A stretch of DNA of 64,000 nt from Atherinomorus stipes (GCA_023101725.1 JALJCO010012917.1:334071-398070); one strand, 5' to 3'; positions 1 to 12,679 are shown, counted from the stretch's first letter. Translations and numbers: made by a program. Notes: generated by a model not told the origin, from the letters alone.

Positions 1-70
1 CAGACACGTATGCAGAGTCAATTGACGTCACATCCGCAGGACAGCGCAGGAAATTTGGCCACCGAATCGC
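1..70. repeat. dispersed repeat fragment, copy also at 53455-53525
   Basis: The segment around GGACAGCGCAGGAAAT and its flanks recurs at about 53455-53525 with similar surroundings (TATGCAG, TCAAT, GCCACC, AAATC). It is cut by the window edge, so its class is unknown. Confidence 0.6.
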
Positions 71-339
71 AGTGCATTATGCAGCACACGGCCTGTTCAT
101 GGCAACGGAGAGAGACGTGGGTGAGGTCGTTCTTTTCGTTTTTTAACGTCCATTAGCCCATTCATCACCCATTAGCATTAAAAAACTGGACATGCATGTT
201 GATTCTTTCACAATTCTTGCCTCTAGCCCCTTTAAGCAAAAAAATCATGATTCACATTTTTCCCAGAATCGTGCAGCCTTAGTGTGGATGACTAACACCG
301 CAGGAGAAGTTGGAGGTGACCCAATTATAGCGTTTAGAA

Positions 340-530
340 ACGTGGTTCCTCAGCTCTTAACTAGCAACCTAACAAGCTATCCACTCGGCTATTCTCAGTT
401 ATGTTGGCCAACAACCATCGGGACACATGTTCCTGTGCTCTGGAGGCGTGGCTTCGGGTGGGCGTATTTTTTTAAAATGTTGCTTGCTCGAACCATTTTT
501 CCAGGATCCCCTACCCTGCCTTTAAGGCTG
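340..530. repeat. dispersed repeat, one of three copies
   Basis: Shares AACAAGCTATCCACTCGGCT, then CCTGTGCTCTGGAGGCGTGG and a T-rich stretch, with copies at 35060-35225 and 44105-44240. Non-coding. The intron 8 sequence between this and the hairpin at 1541 shows nothing I recognise. Confidence 0.6.
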
Positions 531-1540
531 CAGGTATGCCTGTGGTTAATTTGCAACTTCCCTCCAAGTACAACATAGTTAAAAACCAAAACAAACAAGA
601 ACACGTGTTAGTTTGCAACAACTGCTGTAAGGGATAAAGATTACTTCAATCTGTCAAGGCTACAATTGGAAACACTGGAGATCACAAGGCCTTGATGGAA
701 GACATGGGCTGACTGTAGGCAATGTGGTTATTTTGCCTGTGAAAGCACACACACTCTTCATTTCAAGCTGCTGGGTTCACATGGCTGTCAGTCTGAGCAG
801 TGACGCATAAGATCCACTGACACTTGCATGTGGAGAGAGAACACGCTCTTCATCATCTGATAGTGAGAGAATTCATTGCTGTGTGAACGCGTCACAGCAC
901 AAACTTAGTTTAAGGGCACGACCATGATTTTTTCTGTGAGGTTTGCTTTGACTCGAGGCAGCCCACCAGCTCTGTCAGCACAATTCCTGAGTGACTGACA
1001 GCACATGGCTAAATAAAAAAATTGCCTGAAAGTTCGGTATGTTTATCAGTCAGTAATTATCTCATTTCTTTCAGTCTCAAAGAAATTTCTAGCTGCACCA
1101 ATTTTTCACCACTGATAGCTAATAATCACACTTCAGTGTTTTCCCTACATAGGCTTAGCTATGGCGTTGCGCCATGGCTGAATTTCTTGCACCATGCCAA
1201 CGAAATGCTGACAATAACATTTTTTATGGGGACGACGTGATTTTTTTTTATTGAACTTGCGTTGCTCCCCGAAGCGGCGGTAGTAACTCTGATGTCCGAT
1301 AACTTCCTTGTACGTGAATGCAGAGAACGGTGCAGGGAAACTTGAGCTCATCATCCGAGAAGCTTTATACGTGTGGAGCGTAGTCCGAAGAGGAAAGGTA
1401 GCTGCTGAAAGTTGCTTTAAACTTTACAAGTTAACACAAACGCGATGCTGGCGCCACATAGGCTGATGAAATTGACATTGGTTAGCTTAAACAGTGCAGG
1501 TTTATCATCCACGGACAGCGTGTTGATGAGCCCAGCCTAT

Positions 1541-1601
1541 GTTAATTCTGTTGTGTGGTTAAGTAAATTAACGGTTTACTTAACCACACAACAGAATTAA
1601 C
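1541..1601. repeat. perfect 27-bp inverted repeat (hairpin)
   Basis: Arms at 1541-1567 and 1575-1601 are exact reverse complements (beginning GTTAATTCTGTTGTGTGG) around a 7-nt loop, TTAACGG. It lies in intron 8 about 240 bp downstream of the exon at 1838-2066 in transcript direction. Confidence 0.9.
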
Positions 1602-1837
1602 AGAACCCCAGAACCCCCCCCGTTTCATGCGCCACAGCTACAAAAACCTAGAAGAACACTGCACTTTATATGATCTCATACTGGTCCACTGTCTGCCGTG
1701 CTTTCATGATGATTCACACTGTTCGCCCTCTGATAATTTTACAAATGGACGTCATCAAAAATAATGTGAGCTGAACCAGGAGAGAATCCACAGAACAACC
1801 TTTGTAAACAGACGCTCCACCACAACCAGTGCTTTAC

Positions 1838-2066
1838 CTCAGAGCCTGTGGCATCTAGGATGGTAGGATGGGCACTCTCTGGTGCCCAAGAGATGCACTC
1901 CACCACGTGTTCATGCTCCCGCAGCTCAGCTTTGCATTCTTTGGTGGCCACGACCCACACTCGAACTGTCTGGTCGTTGGAGCAGCTGGCAATCAGTGTG
2001 CCATCCTGGTTGGGTCTCACCATACGGACCCACTCTCTGTGGCCTGTGAAAGTCTTCACACAGTAG
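1838..2066 (-). CDS. pafah1b1: pafah1b1 coding exon, residues 224-300 (WD40 repeat 4 and start of 5)
   Basis: 229 nt, preceded by acceptor TTAG and followed by donor GTAAAG after the codons for ATGSE. It begins with the third base of a split Gly codon (224) and then reads [33 protein letters not shown] and [20 protein letters not shown]. This is a complete WD40 repeat (GH and VW signature dipeptides) and the start of the long fifth repeat. Arg238, a dynein-contact residue in mammalian LIS1, is present. The stretch [13 protein letters not shown] differs from the mammalian SYSSISEATGSE in a loop known to vary. It is the leftmost exon in the window, and the intron after it runs off the edge. Identity is certain from the uninterrupted match to the family. 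Confidence 0.97.
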
Positions 2067-2163
2067 CTAATTGGGGGGTAGAAAAGATAAAAACACAAGT
2101 AAAAAAACAAAAAACAAACACTGTGGTATTAAGAATGATTTAAAGGTGAATTCTTTCCCGTAC
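2067..2163 (-). other. pafah1b1: pafah1b1 intron 7 (97 bp)
   Basis: The shortest intron of the gene. Donor GTACGG follows the split Gly codon and acceptor TTAG precedes the next exon. It holds only AT-rich filler and no repeat. Its phase (2 nt before, 1 nt after) rebuilds Gly224 exactly. Confidence 0.93.
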
Positions 2164-2266
2164 CCAGTTGCCACCTCCCACATTTTCATGGTTTTGTCCC
2201 TCGAGGCAGAAATGATGTGATCTCCGTTGGGCATGATGGCTACAGACGACACATTGTGATCATGTC
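2164..2266 (-). CDS. pafah1b1: pafah1b1 coding exon, residues 190-224 (WD40 repeat 3)
   Basis: 103 nt between acceptor GCAG and donor GTACGG. It completes the split Gly190 codon and reads [32 protein letters not shown] and the first two bases of Gly224. This is the third WD40 blade, with the GHDHN turn and MW in place of WD. Arg212, which contacts dynein in mammalian LIS1, is conserved. One small difference from most relatives is Met where DKTIKMW usually has Ile, a conservative change. Lengths and phases fit the neighbouring exons with no indel. Confidence 0.96.
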
Positions 2267-2906
2267 CTGCCAAAACACAAGAACAACAAAACACATCTCT
2301 GTAAGAGGTAGACGATGAACAGAACAATCCAACAAAAGATTATAATCTGATATGAAACGGAATTTAATCCTTTCAGATGGCACCACATTGTCCTTTCAGA
2401 TCTTTCCCACTTTATTTCAACCAGCAGAGTCTAGATTCAGTTTAAGTGTCAAACTATCTTCAGCACTGAACAGTGTGGAAATGTTGGACTTGGTATAATT
2501 GGCCAATTAAATGGCAAGCCAAGCAGTCAATTTCCTGGGGTTTATTTTATTCCATAGAGAATAAGAGATGCCTAATTACCTAGACACTAGGCCATATTTA
2601 ATCTGCTAAGAAGATGAAGACAACATTAAGCGTGCTCTACCAGGCCAGCTTAACTGTCTGTGTGCGCGTGCACGCCACAAGACTGGAATAATGGATGGCA
2701 GCTACCCATGAAAAGTGCGATCTGGTGCTGAAGAGGATAATGAACTGTTGTCCAAATCAGCACTAATCTACTCCACCAGTTGGCCATGTTTTTACGATTT
2801 AAAAAGATATGTTGATTCAAAAAAGTGGGGGGAAAAGCTGGGCAGGTGAATTTGAAAAGAGATTTATGTAAACAATAAAGAGATGAACTGAGAAATAAAT
2901 AGTGAT

Positions 2907-5198
2907 CAGGGCTGTACAGTGCGAGCGTTTTACTCGCATATGCGCCTAAAAATATATTGGTGCGAGTACCAGAAAAAAAATGGGAGCACGAGTGCGAGTA
3001 CAGATTTCATCCCTCTAATTTACACTTTGCTCCTAAATAAGTCAGGATTGATTTAAAGTGGAAATGAAACTGCCAACCAAACTAAATTTATTAATTTGCC
3101 AGTAGAAAAATACATGAAAAATATGAGCAAATAAGAGAAAAACGTAGCGACGTTTTTATGGTCAGGACGCCGCCATGCGGCAGCTTTGAAGTCACCGCGT
3201 TGCGCTCCAGCTCCACATTGAACCATCGGTATCACCAGCTACGCAACAACTAACAACCGTAACACAATTTAGAAGATGGACATGATGAAAGGTGAAGCTG
3301 AAAGACCAGTCCAGCATCCAGATCCTGTTGCAGATGCTTTCCAGTCCGTAGGCCGCGTGACTAGAGAGGAAGCCGGGCTGATCTGTAGCGGAGCGGGTTA
3401 CGCTGATTACGGGGAGTCCCGGATAGAAACAGCTGACGGTCATGTCAGAGAAACCTGCTGAAGAGCTGTTCCGATCATCGGACTGTAGCGAAGGGATTTA
3501 TGAGTGTTGCCGATTGAGGTGTTTCTAATAACCCCGGCTTTACATCTGGTCCGTGACGTGAGCGCAGCGCAGCGGCTTTGCTGCGACTTCCTCGGCGCGA
3601 GCATTTACATCGTTCACTGTGCGGCCGCGCAGCGCACCCGCGAGCACACCAGCTGTTGTTAGATTCGCGACATCACGAAATCACAAGAGGACGGCTAGAT
3701 CGCCTGTGATTCTCATCCAAATGGTTTATTTTGTCCGCATGTTCATGCGTCATGGTTACTTATTTCACTGTAACCTTGTGGACATGGAGATGACGTCATG
3801 TTCAGGTAGTTCAGCAGTTTAAAAGCTGCACGGTGGCTTTTGTTTAGGAAGTTACCGGATATTTTACGCTGAACCTGTGTCTGACTTCCTGTCTGGTTCG
3901 ATCTGAACTACTGATATTGACGCGGTGTCGGTGCGTGGAGCGTCAAAATTAGAGCTGGCGCGTATCTGTAGCGCAGCGGCGCGGCACGCCGGAGCGACGA
4001 CTGACCACTCACGCGCCGGGGCGTGATCAATATGTTTCAAACCATTGATTACATGGGCGCGATCCGGTGCGTATGGCACGCCGCTGCGCTGCGCTCACGT
4101 CACGGACCAGGTGTGAAGCCGGTTAGAGGCTTAAAGAGGAACGGAGTTGGTGAATTACGCAGCGATGTTTGTAAGGACCGATACCGCAGATACCGATACC
4201 GGTAAACGGAGCTCCGCTGGTGATATTAAAACCACTCAGAGCAGCTTCAGGCTTTCCTCTGCGGGCCTCTAGTTTACCAGACTCCAAGTCTTCAGATCAT
4301 TTTCCTCATTTTCTCTATAAAATGTTCACACATGATCAGGAGTCACAGGTTTCCTCTTCAGAGCCAAACCAACCAAACTGGTGACGTCAAAGTTTAGCTT
4401 TGCAAGCGTCTTTGTTGGCTTTAAATAATAATGATAATAAATAATCATGATTATTATTATCATCACCATCATCATCACATTAATCATAATACATCTGGGA
4501 GATTTTCTGATTGAAGGTGATGTTTGGTTACAGCTGTGATCTAAACCATTAGACGTCTCTGTTACATCGTTAGCATGGCTCGTCCAGCTTTTCTTCCATG
4601 TAGTGAAACCAATAATGAGTCTCTGGGTTTTTATGAGAATCTTTGCAGTCATGAGAACAGATATGGGGGGTCACAACACGGCAACTTCTCTCCATATTGC
4701 TGTTTAACAAAGATTAAATGAAGGTTACCTGCTGCTGACAGTTTAGTATCTGCAGAAGAAGAATCAGGGAGCAGGTGGTATCCCCCCTACAGTCATAGGT
4801 TTTCATGGGTCACAGGTTTTGCTGTAACACCGGTTTGGTGCCCTTTTTAACAACAATGCATAATGCAAAAATCAACATCCATACTAAAGCCCACCTGACC
4901 CAGACCAACCCCACCCAGACCAAATCCTGCTGTGGACCGCTGGATGGACACAGCCAAGTGTGGCAGGTGACTGGACAACAAAAAACTGTAGGACAGGGAA
5001 ATTCTCCGTATTTAAAACTGTTTGTTTCTCGGTCTAATGCATCATTTGGCCTGTTGCCTGGGCGAAGGTTATTATTATTAATATTTAAATGTGCTATTTA
5101 AGAAAATTCATAGTGCTCCTAAATTTTTCTGTGCTCCTAAATTTTTTTCGTTTGGGAGCACTAGTGCTCCTGGTGAAAAAGCTAAGCGTACAGCCCTG
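2907..5198. mobile_element. hAT-like DNA transposon, non-autonomous, 5-bp TSD
   Basis: Ends CAGGGCTGTAC and GTACAGCCCTG are perfect inverted repeats. They are flanked directly by GTGAT on both sides (2902-2906 and 5199-5203). Subterminal regions hold repeated GTGCTCC/TGGGAGCAC motifs. No intact transposase frame is visible. A 5-bp TSD fits the hAT5-type group better than the usual 8-bp hAT pattern. Confidence 0.75.
3534..4122. mobile_element. GC-rich TIR element nested in the hAT-like element
   Basis: Left end CCGGCTTTACATCTGGTCCG and the sequence after it (TGACGTGAGCGCAGCGCAGC) is mirrored at 4080-4122, giving about 45-bp inverted ends. The interior is much richer in CpG than the host element. 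TSD not clear. Confidence 0.65.
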
Positions 5199-5553
5199 GT
5201 GATGGCAGACAAGGGTGTAGAGCAAAACTCAATGGTAGGCTCACTCTGCTGTAGACAATCTGTGCACAAGTAGTCTCAGTACACTGAATATAGCTCATTT
5301 GTCTGAGGAAGTGTTTCAGAAGTTAATCCCCTAGTTTAAAACAAAGAGAGACATTCAACGAATAGCAGAAGTTTGATATGGACATAATTACTCTAACATG
5401 GTCTGTAAATTAGTATTAGTATTAAATAAATGAATAGATTTAGTATTTCGGGCAATGACTACTGAAGCTGTGTGTTAATGTCAGCATAGAGTGGCATGAA
5501 CTGGAGGCTCACTGGATGTGGCTTGAGCACTGTGTATTATCAAATAACATTTA

Positions 5554-5817
<264 letters not shown>

Positions 5818-7047
5818 TTATAAGGCACCAACAAACAGAAAACCCAGCCAACCACAGTTTGTACATCATCTAGAAGCATGCGATTGGTCCTGTAGTTAAA
5901 ATTAATCCTTTTTCTGACTCCAATTACATTTTTATGTATATTCCATTAGCAAGAGGAGAAAAAAAAAAAACCTGCAGTGTAAAATCACATTATAGTCCAG
6001 GTCAAAACATGGTGGTGAAACAGCTTTCAAAACAAAACATGAAGAAGTCATTTAAAATCAATCTTACACCAATATAACCCTTGCTTTGTAGATAATACCC
6101 AATTTTTGTGTTTACAGCTGCTAATGTTGAAAACAGTTACATTTAGGTCTCAAAAAAGCCAGGAGATTGTTTAATGTACCAAGTGTGACACTGCAAGTTG
6201 GATTAGAGGCAGAATATGGCGTGAACAGCAGTAAGCCAGATCCTCCAGGCTGAGAAAGCTGTCGAGTCTGTGGCTTTTGAGCAGACAGACGGTTTGTCAC
6301 TAAGGAATAAACCCTCCTTACCCTCTCTCTTAGGGTGAGGGGATTTTGGGCAGACGGTGACAGGAGACCACCCTTTCCTCCTCCATCCTTTAAGTGCCTT
6401 TGCCCCCACCCAAAAGGAAGCTACAGATGGTCATGAGGTAGCAAGTACAAGGAAGGGGCAAGTATTTGTGTTTGTACCAGCCTTACTAGTCAGCACACAT
6501 TATTCATTAGCAGCACCTGAAGCACATAAATCCCATTATCCCACGTGTAACAACATTAGCATGCTCTAGTAGTGGTACAAAATTATTTGCTTTCTGTCAG
6601 TCTGTCAGTGAATATGCCCATCATCTTTGCCATTAAAAGGCTAAAATGTTACAAAAACACCATCTCTGCATGCACCATTTATCAACGGCGATTTAAATTC
6701 TCCACCCATGTTTAAATCACTGCGACATGTCTGACAGCTCTACACCCAGGAAATGATGATTTACAGTCCACAACATTTAATGGTTTGCAGATGTAGGACA
6801 GGTCAATAAAAATCTATTTCAGTTCACTTTAAAGATGCTTCTGCACACATGGAAAAATGTCGTTCAATTATGACTCCTCAGGATGCACTGGAACTTTGAT
6901 CATTATATTTGTCAGTTTAAAATACTAAGTGTTTTGATTTTGGTGTTTAAAACATTTTTTACCCCTTTCAGAAAGTTGCTCATTGGTTGTTGAAACCTCA
7001 GTTTCCATTTTTGGCTGAGCATGATATCTAATATGTTATCAATGCAA

Positions 7048-7116
7048 AGAGGTTACTATAAAAACCTCTTTTTATAGTAACCTCTATAAACTAAATGAAA
7101 GTGGTCATTTAGTTTA
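7048..7116. repeat. two adjacent perfect hairpins
   Basis: Stem 1: AGAGGTTACTATAAAAA (7048-7064) pairs exactly with 7069-7085 around a 4-nt loop. Stem 2: TAAACTAAATGA (7087-7098) pairs exactly with 7105-7116 around a 6-nt loop. They are one base apart, in intron 5. Confidence 0.85.
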
Positions 7117-8067
7117 TCAGAAACTAAATACTGCAACATGAATACCCTCCTTTCTCTGAATGACTATAGAGCAGCGACTGGCTCCCAGACGGTAGCGTAT
7201 TAACAGACACTAAAGTCTGATTATCGGGCTAGGCAGCCTAAATGGTGACAATGATCCACACTGAAAGCAGCGTACAAGATTCTCAATGTGTACTTAAGTG
7301 TAAAGAGAACAAGGTCTGCTCTTTTCCTTAAAAATTTAACAGAGCTCTTAAGGAAAAAGTAGGACACAGGAAGTTGGCCCAAGCCACAGATAAATGAAAC
7401 AACGAGAAAAAAGATGAGCAAAAAAGCAGGGCTAAATCATTTAGAGCCCAGACAGGACTGCTCCTGATGGATGGATGGCTCATGGTGGGTAATCATGGTG
7501 GGACAGCTAATGCCTTAAATGGAAGATTAATGAAGGAGGGTGTTGAGAGGCGGGGCTGAAAAAGGAAGACAATGCCAAAATGTGGAGAGGGATCCCTGCT
7601 GTGTGGGTGTAGCCGTAGAGGAAATATACAAGTGTCTAATATTGTCTCATGAATAAATTATACATAACAAATAGCTCAGCAGAGTACTGGCAATGTGCAG
7701 GGAAATAAGTGAAAAGATGCTGCTGCAAAAATAGCCCAGAGGTAGACCATAGAGTCTGTATGTGGAATCTAGGGATGCATAGATGACAGATATACTTGTA
7801 TAATCCAGTGAGCATCTAAAGGGGAGACACAAAAATGAAGAAAGAGAAAGAAAACCCCAGCCGGAAACACCCATACATTCAACAGAGTGACCAAAAGCTT
7901 TAGTGTGTTAGATTTGCAACAAGCTAGGACTGAATTAAAAAGGCCACTCTCTATTTCAAGCTTGAATTCTAAGTTCATATGAGGTAGGTGTGAAAAACAA
8001 ACAAGGAAAGTGCAGTCTGCCTGTAAAGCTATATGATATATTTTGATTACCTTGAGCTATCTTGAAC

Positions 8068-8420
8068 TAGAGATGTAACGAACCATTTTTTTTCCGATCC
8101 AATCCGATACCTGAACTGAGTGTATCGGCTGATATACACCTCAGATTTGATACAACTGTTGAATGAACTGTATCCTTCACTCAAATGGCAAGGCAATCAA
8201 GCTTGACATAAACATTTAACCTTGTTTTTTTTTTAAAAAGGTAACAAATAAAAAAAAAAAATGTCCTTAATTTTATTTATTAACAAATAAAAAGTGTACA
8301 TTTATTATGGTATTATTGATAAAAACAGAAATGACTGGATTGGCCAAATTCATCCGATCCAGCTAATTAGTCAATATCGGAGTCGATATTCGATTTGGGT
8401 ATCGGATCAATGCATCTCTG
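8068..8420. mobile_element. small hAT-like element
   Basis: Begins TAGAGATGTAACGA and ends TGCATCTCTG. Interior has the CCGATCC / ATCGGCTGATA / GTCGATATTCG motifs typical of fish hAT MITEs. Flanks TCTTGAAC and TCTTGTAT resemble a decayed 8-bp TSD (6 of 8). Confidence 0.65.
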
Positions 8421-9878
8421 TCTTGTATATCTTAAGGTATATACCAGAAAGCTCCAAAAAGAGACAAATGATTTAAGGTACAGTGTGTAAAAAAATAAAT
8501 AAAAAGGTCAATGGCAGAAAAATGTAATATGTAATCCAAAACTGTATATCTATTGATGTGTAATCGCTTCACTAGAATAGCTGATATATATTATTTTCTT
8601 AGAATGATTCATTTATATCTACTTGCTGGAGGTGCACATATATGGAGGCTACCATATTTGTGCCGAGATTTTTACGACGGTGTCCCTTAATGGACAAAAA
8701 AAAAAAATGTGTGTGAAGTGAGAACCCTCTGAAATTTAAAACTGTTGTACCAGCTTTGTTCAACCCTCTAGGGCCGTTGGATGCACTGGTGCGTCCATAT
8801 CGCATACCTGATTTAAGATGATGTAGCAGCTAAACGCAGCAACATAGAGACATCATTCCAACTTCTCTGGATAGTGAAGACTTAAAACTATAAACCAGTT
8901 TTTAAATTGTGTTAATAGACCAAATATAACCCGAGTTATGATATAAAATGTATAACCTAGTTTTCCAACTGATATTACATACATGTTTAAATGCACGTTT
9001 GGTGAAGGAAAAAAACGGGAAAACCGGCGAATTCTATGGAAAGTGCTAATAAGCAAGAAAAAAAGTATCACAACAACTTTAAAACCTCTTTACTGTTGGT
9101 AGAAAAATGCAACACGTCAACCAATAAGAAAATTATGCGACACATGATGCATTTGGTTGCTGAGGGAGAGGAGAGGTGGCAGAAGTAACCAAAAATTCAC
9201 CAAAATCTGATTTAAGGGCTGCCTCCTGGTGGGCATGAGGACTAACACACCCTGGAAATATCAGACTTGTAAAGTCCTGTTGATCTTGTGATGGACAGGA
9301 ACCTTCTTTTTGGATTGGAGCAATTAATCTTTTTGGCGTCTCATGGTGATTATTGATTGTTTTGTAAATAATTGGAAAAAAAAAACCCCTTAGATTTTGT
9401 TGCATTTTAATGTAATTCTTGATTTATATCTCTTTTGATGGCCAATTTTTCCAAATATTTCTAAAACTACTTATATTTGCATTCTAAGTTGTAAAATTGG
9501 TTCGTAAAACCAATTTGTGGTTTTCACAATGAAAAATCAACGTTTTCTTCTACTCGGATTTGATGTTTTTTTTTTAATGGTTTTAGGCCAACTGTGTTAA
9601 TACTGTGTGTCAAAATGAATAAGTAACTGCAAAATCACTCTGGTGAGGTTGTGCTGAAAAGAATGATATCAAACAAGGCAGGTAAACTGCTTTAAAAGTT
9701 AAATATAAAGGTACAAACAAAAGTAGGGTAAAATGAACATTTATACCCCTAGGCCCCAGAGTCAATGGGAGTTAAAGCACTGTTTGGGATAAATAATGCC
9801 TTAAAAGTCATGGGCTAAATCCATACCGTACCTTTAAAGGTACACACTGTAATCCATAAAAATAAATTGTCAAATGTG

Positions 9879-10087
9879 GGGCGGTGATTAGCTCAGTTGG
9901 TTGAGCAGCTGTCCCATGAACAGAGGCTACAGTTCCTCAGTGCAGTCGGCCCCGGTTCGATTCCCGGTCCAGGTCCCTTTGCTGCATGTCACTCCCCACT
10001 CTCTCTGCCCCTTTCCTGTCGCTATACACTGTCACATAAAGGCCACTAGTGCCCAAAAAATCCTTTAAAAAAAATAAAATAAAAAAA
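9879..10087 (+). mobile_element. tRNA-derived SINE with intact TSD
   Basis: The head carries A box TTAGCTCAGTTGG and B box GGTTCGATTCC, an insertion between them that no working tRNA would have, then a body with TTTGCTGCATGTCACTCC and an A-rich tail. Target-site duplications ATAAATTGTCAAATGTG and ATAAATTGCCAAATGTG (16 of 17) flank it. This marks retroposition, so it is not annotated as a tRNA gene. Confidence 0.85.
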
Positions 10088-10185
10088 ATAAATTGCCAAA
10101 TGTGCAATTTATAGGTGAGAATTTTGCAAATTGTATGCCTTTGCTTTTAGTGCAAACATCATAAAAAACATGATCATACTCAAAT

Positions 10186-10320
10186 ATTTTTTTTCAAGGA
10201 TTTTTGGGCTCTAGTGGCCTTTATATGAGAATTTGTCAACAGGAAGGGGGCAGAGAGAGTGGGGAACAACATGCAGCAAAGGGCGGCTGCTTAACCAACT
10301 GAGCTAAACACTGCCCCGAG
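10186..10320 (-). mobile_element. second tRNA-derived SINE, inverted and internally deleted
   Basis: Reverse complement reads GGGGCAGTGTTTAGCTCAGT, then the GCTGCATGTTGTTCCCC body, without the B box region. Perfect 11-bp TSDs CATACTCAAAT lie at 10175-10185 and 10321-10331. It is about 100 bp from the first SINE and in the opposite orientation. Confidence 0.85.
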
Positions 10321-10618
10321 CATACTCAAATCTTACCCCTACAGGGCGACAACTGTGCCATCTGTACATGCTGGGAAAAAAGGCATCTGAGTAAACATGT
10401 GAAACAGTTGGATCTGACTGTTAAGAGAAAAATTAGACAATGCATCCATCCAGTCTATCTTTAACACCTTTTAACATCATAAAACTTTTAAAATCTAAAT
10501 TTAGCTCTGAAATACAAAATCAATAAACTGAACCTGACAATCATACAGTAATGGTGTGTTTAGTATGATGCTACTACATTTGGCAAGCTAAATCATACTG
10601 ATATACCAATAACACAAT

Positions 10619-11030
10619 GACTACGTTTACATGCCATCAAAATTTGGGTTAAGTTCAATATTCCAGTTTCTGAAAGATCAGGAATAACCCGTTTACTTGC
10701 ATGAGCAGACAGAGTTACTCCTGTATACATGATGACTGAAATCAACTTGAATATCCCGACCCAAACCGCGACGCACGTCATGATGATGGTGGTTCATGAA
10801 CCATCCGGAGCCACTGCGGTAAAGCCAGCCAAGTTTCAGAGTTACAGCCAAAATAACACCGGTTGGCTTGACCGCGGATCCGCGAGAGGCGGCTGGTAAG
10901 ACTGCAGTCCAGAGCCGACAGCAGTCCTGACAGCAGTCCTTTGCTGGCGCTGCTGTGCTGGTACTGACCCACCAGCACCCAGCAGATTTTGACGCCCAAA
11001 TCGCGCTTGGTCTGAACACACCGTTAGAGA
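10619..11030. repeat. fragment of the TTTACATGCC-ended TIR family
   Basis: Begins TGACTACGTTTACATGCC and matches, with divergence, the right part of the element at 29332-30321 read on the other strand (shared: TCTGAAAGAT, AATAACCCG, ACTCCTGTATACATGAT, GGTTGGCTTGAC). The right end GGTCTGAACACACCGTTA resembles the Harbinger TIR at 16740-16763, so this may be a composite. Confidence 0.6.
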
Positions 11031-11058
11031 TGTACTGAAATACATCTTGTATGTAAAA

Positions 11059-12123
11059 TAGGGATGGGCATTAGTGATCATCTTTTTAATCGATCGTCGG
11101 GAGAATTAATGATCAATTATCAATTAATCATTGAGAAATGCATGTTAAAAAACGATTACACATACCACAGGCAAACAGTTTTTTTCTCAAATACGTATTT
11201 ATTTCAACTCCTCGCTGCTCTACAGCCTCTATCATCATCTCTGCGAGCAGTTCGGCAGTGGTGACACGTGATGGTGAGGTAGCTCTCTGTTATGGCAACG
11301 CTACCTGCTGTTGCCAACTTGTTTAGCAGCTCCTGCTCTCGCTTCTCGTTTTTCAATGAGCCTGGTAATGATGCACTGTGAAGGAAGCCTTTAGACTGGT
11401 TCAAGTAAATTAATCAAATCTGGGAAACCTTTTCCATCGACGGCACTTCTGTAAAATTATTTTTGTGGATATGTTGCCCAGATTCCCTGCGTAATTTTGT
11501 CTGCCCGTTTTGCATCACAGCTCCTTCGGCTTCAAACTGAGGCAATGGTGGGTTGAAGGCAGGATTAATTTCTTTTAAGCTCGGTCGGATGAGCGTTTTT
11601 TAAATGATACGTCGAGATGTATGGTACGGGAGTTGTTGTAGAGTTGTTTTTATAAAACATGTCGCAGTATTTACAATGTGAGGAGTCACTTTCTAACGCA
11701 AAATGGTCCCACACCAGACTTCACAGCGGTGAAGTTCGTTTCAAGTTGGATATTGGCTCTTGGCAATCCGTGGAGTCAGCAGCGTCTTGCTCACATCTGA
11801 TATCTAACTTGAAACCAACTTCACCGCGGACCAGACTTCACCGTGCTCGCTTCATGTTGGTTTAGATGAGTCTTCTTTCAGCTGCTTTGACAGGGAAGAC
11901 CGCAGCTCGCAGGCGGCTTTCTCTGCTGTCTTTAGGTTACATTGCCCCCCCGCTGGTAGGATGTTTTATTACCGCCACACAGTGTCATTTATTACAGAGC
12001 TCTAAGACAAACACTACATGAATGAACTCTGTTTTATAACACTGTCGGATGATCGAAAAAAAATTAAGTGACCGAAAAAGTTCTTATCATTTACCGATCA
12101 TCGATTAATTGTGCCCATCCCTA
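11059..12123. mobile_element. hAT transposon, non-autonomous, 8-bp TSD
   Basis: Ends TAGGGATGGGCA and TGCCCATCCCTA are perfect inverted repeats. TSDs ATGTAAAA (11051-11058) and ATGTAAAG (12124-12131) match in 7 of 8. ATTAATCG / CGATTAAT motifs lie near both ends. No transposase frame. Confidence 0.88.
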
Positions 12124-12418
12124 ATGTAAAGTACTTTATTTTGTAGAAGATGGTTCTGTAGAAGATGCACACATCAGATCAGGGTTTTCAGATTATTGAC
12201 CCTTTAAACGATAAGATAAATTAGTCAGTAAAGTCACCCATTACAGCCTTTATTACTTGGGAAAACCTGTAGGTTCTCGGGTATCTGTGAGAAATTGTCT
12301 AACCCTGCCGGCAAGGAAAAAAAGAAAGCTCAAATCCCTTTTTCCAATAAAAAAGATTAAAGTATATTGCATTTCACATCAACATTTGAAGGCAGACTCT
12401 GAAACAAATCCCTTGTTA

Positions 12419-12679
<261 letters not shown>

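Noticed and set aside
192..578. 128-codon ORF at the left end
   Set aside because: Overlaps the three-copy dispersed repeat and has no domain; the other copies are not open in the same frame.
1..1837. Remaining pafah1b1 exons (WD5-WD7)
   Set aside because: Searched for the KSGKPGPFLLSGSRDKT, GHDNWVRGV and DQTVKVWECR signatures on the minus strand; not present, so they lie beyond the edge.
9890..9965. A tRNA gene with A and B boxes
   Set aside because: The boxes are separated by an insertion that breaks the cloverleaf, and the unit has a SINE body, A-rich tail and target-site duplication.
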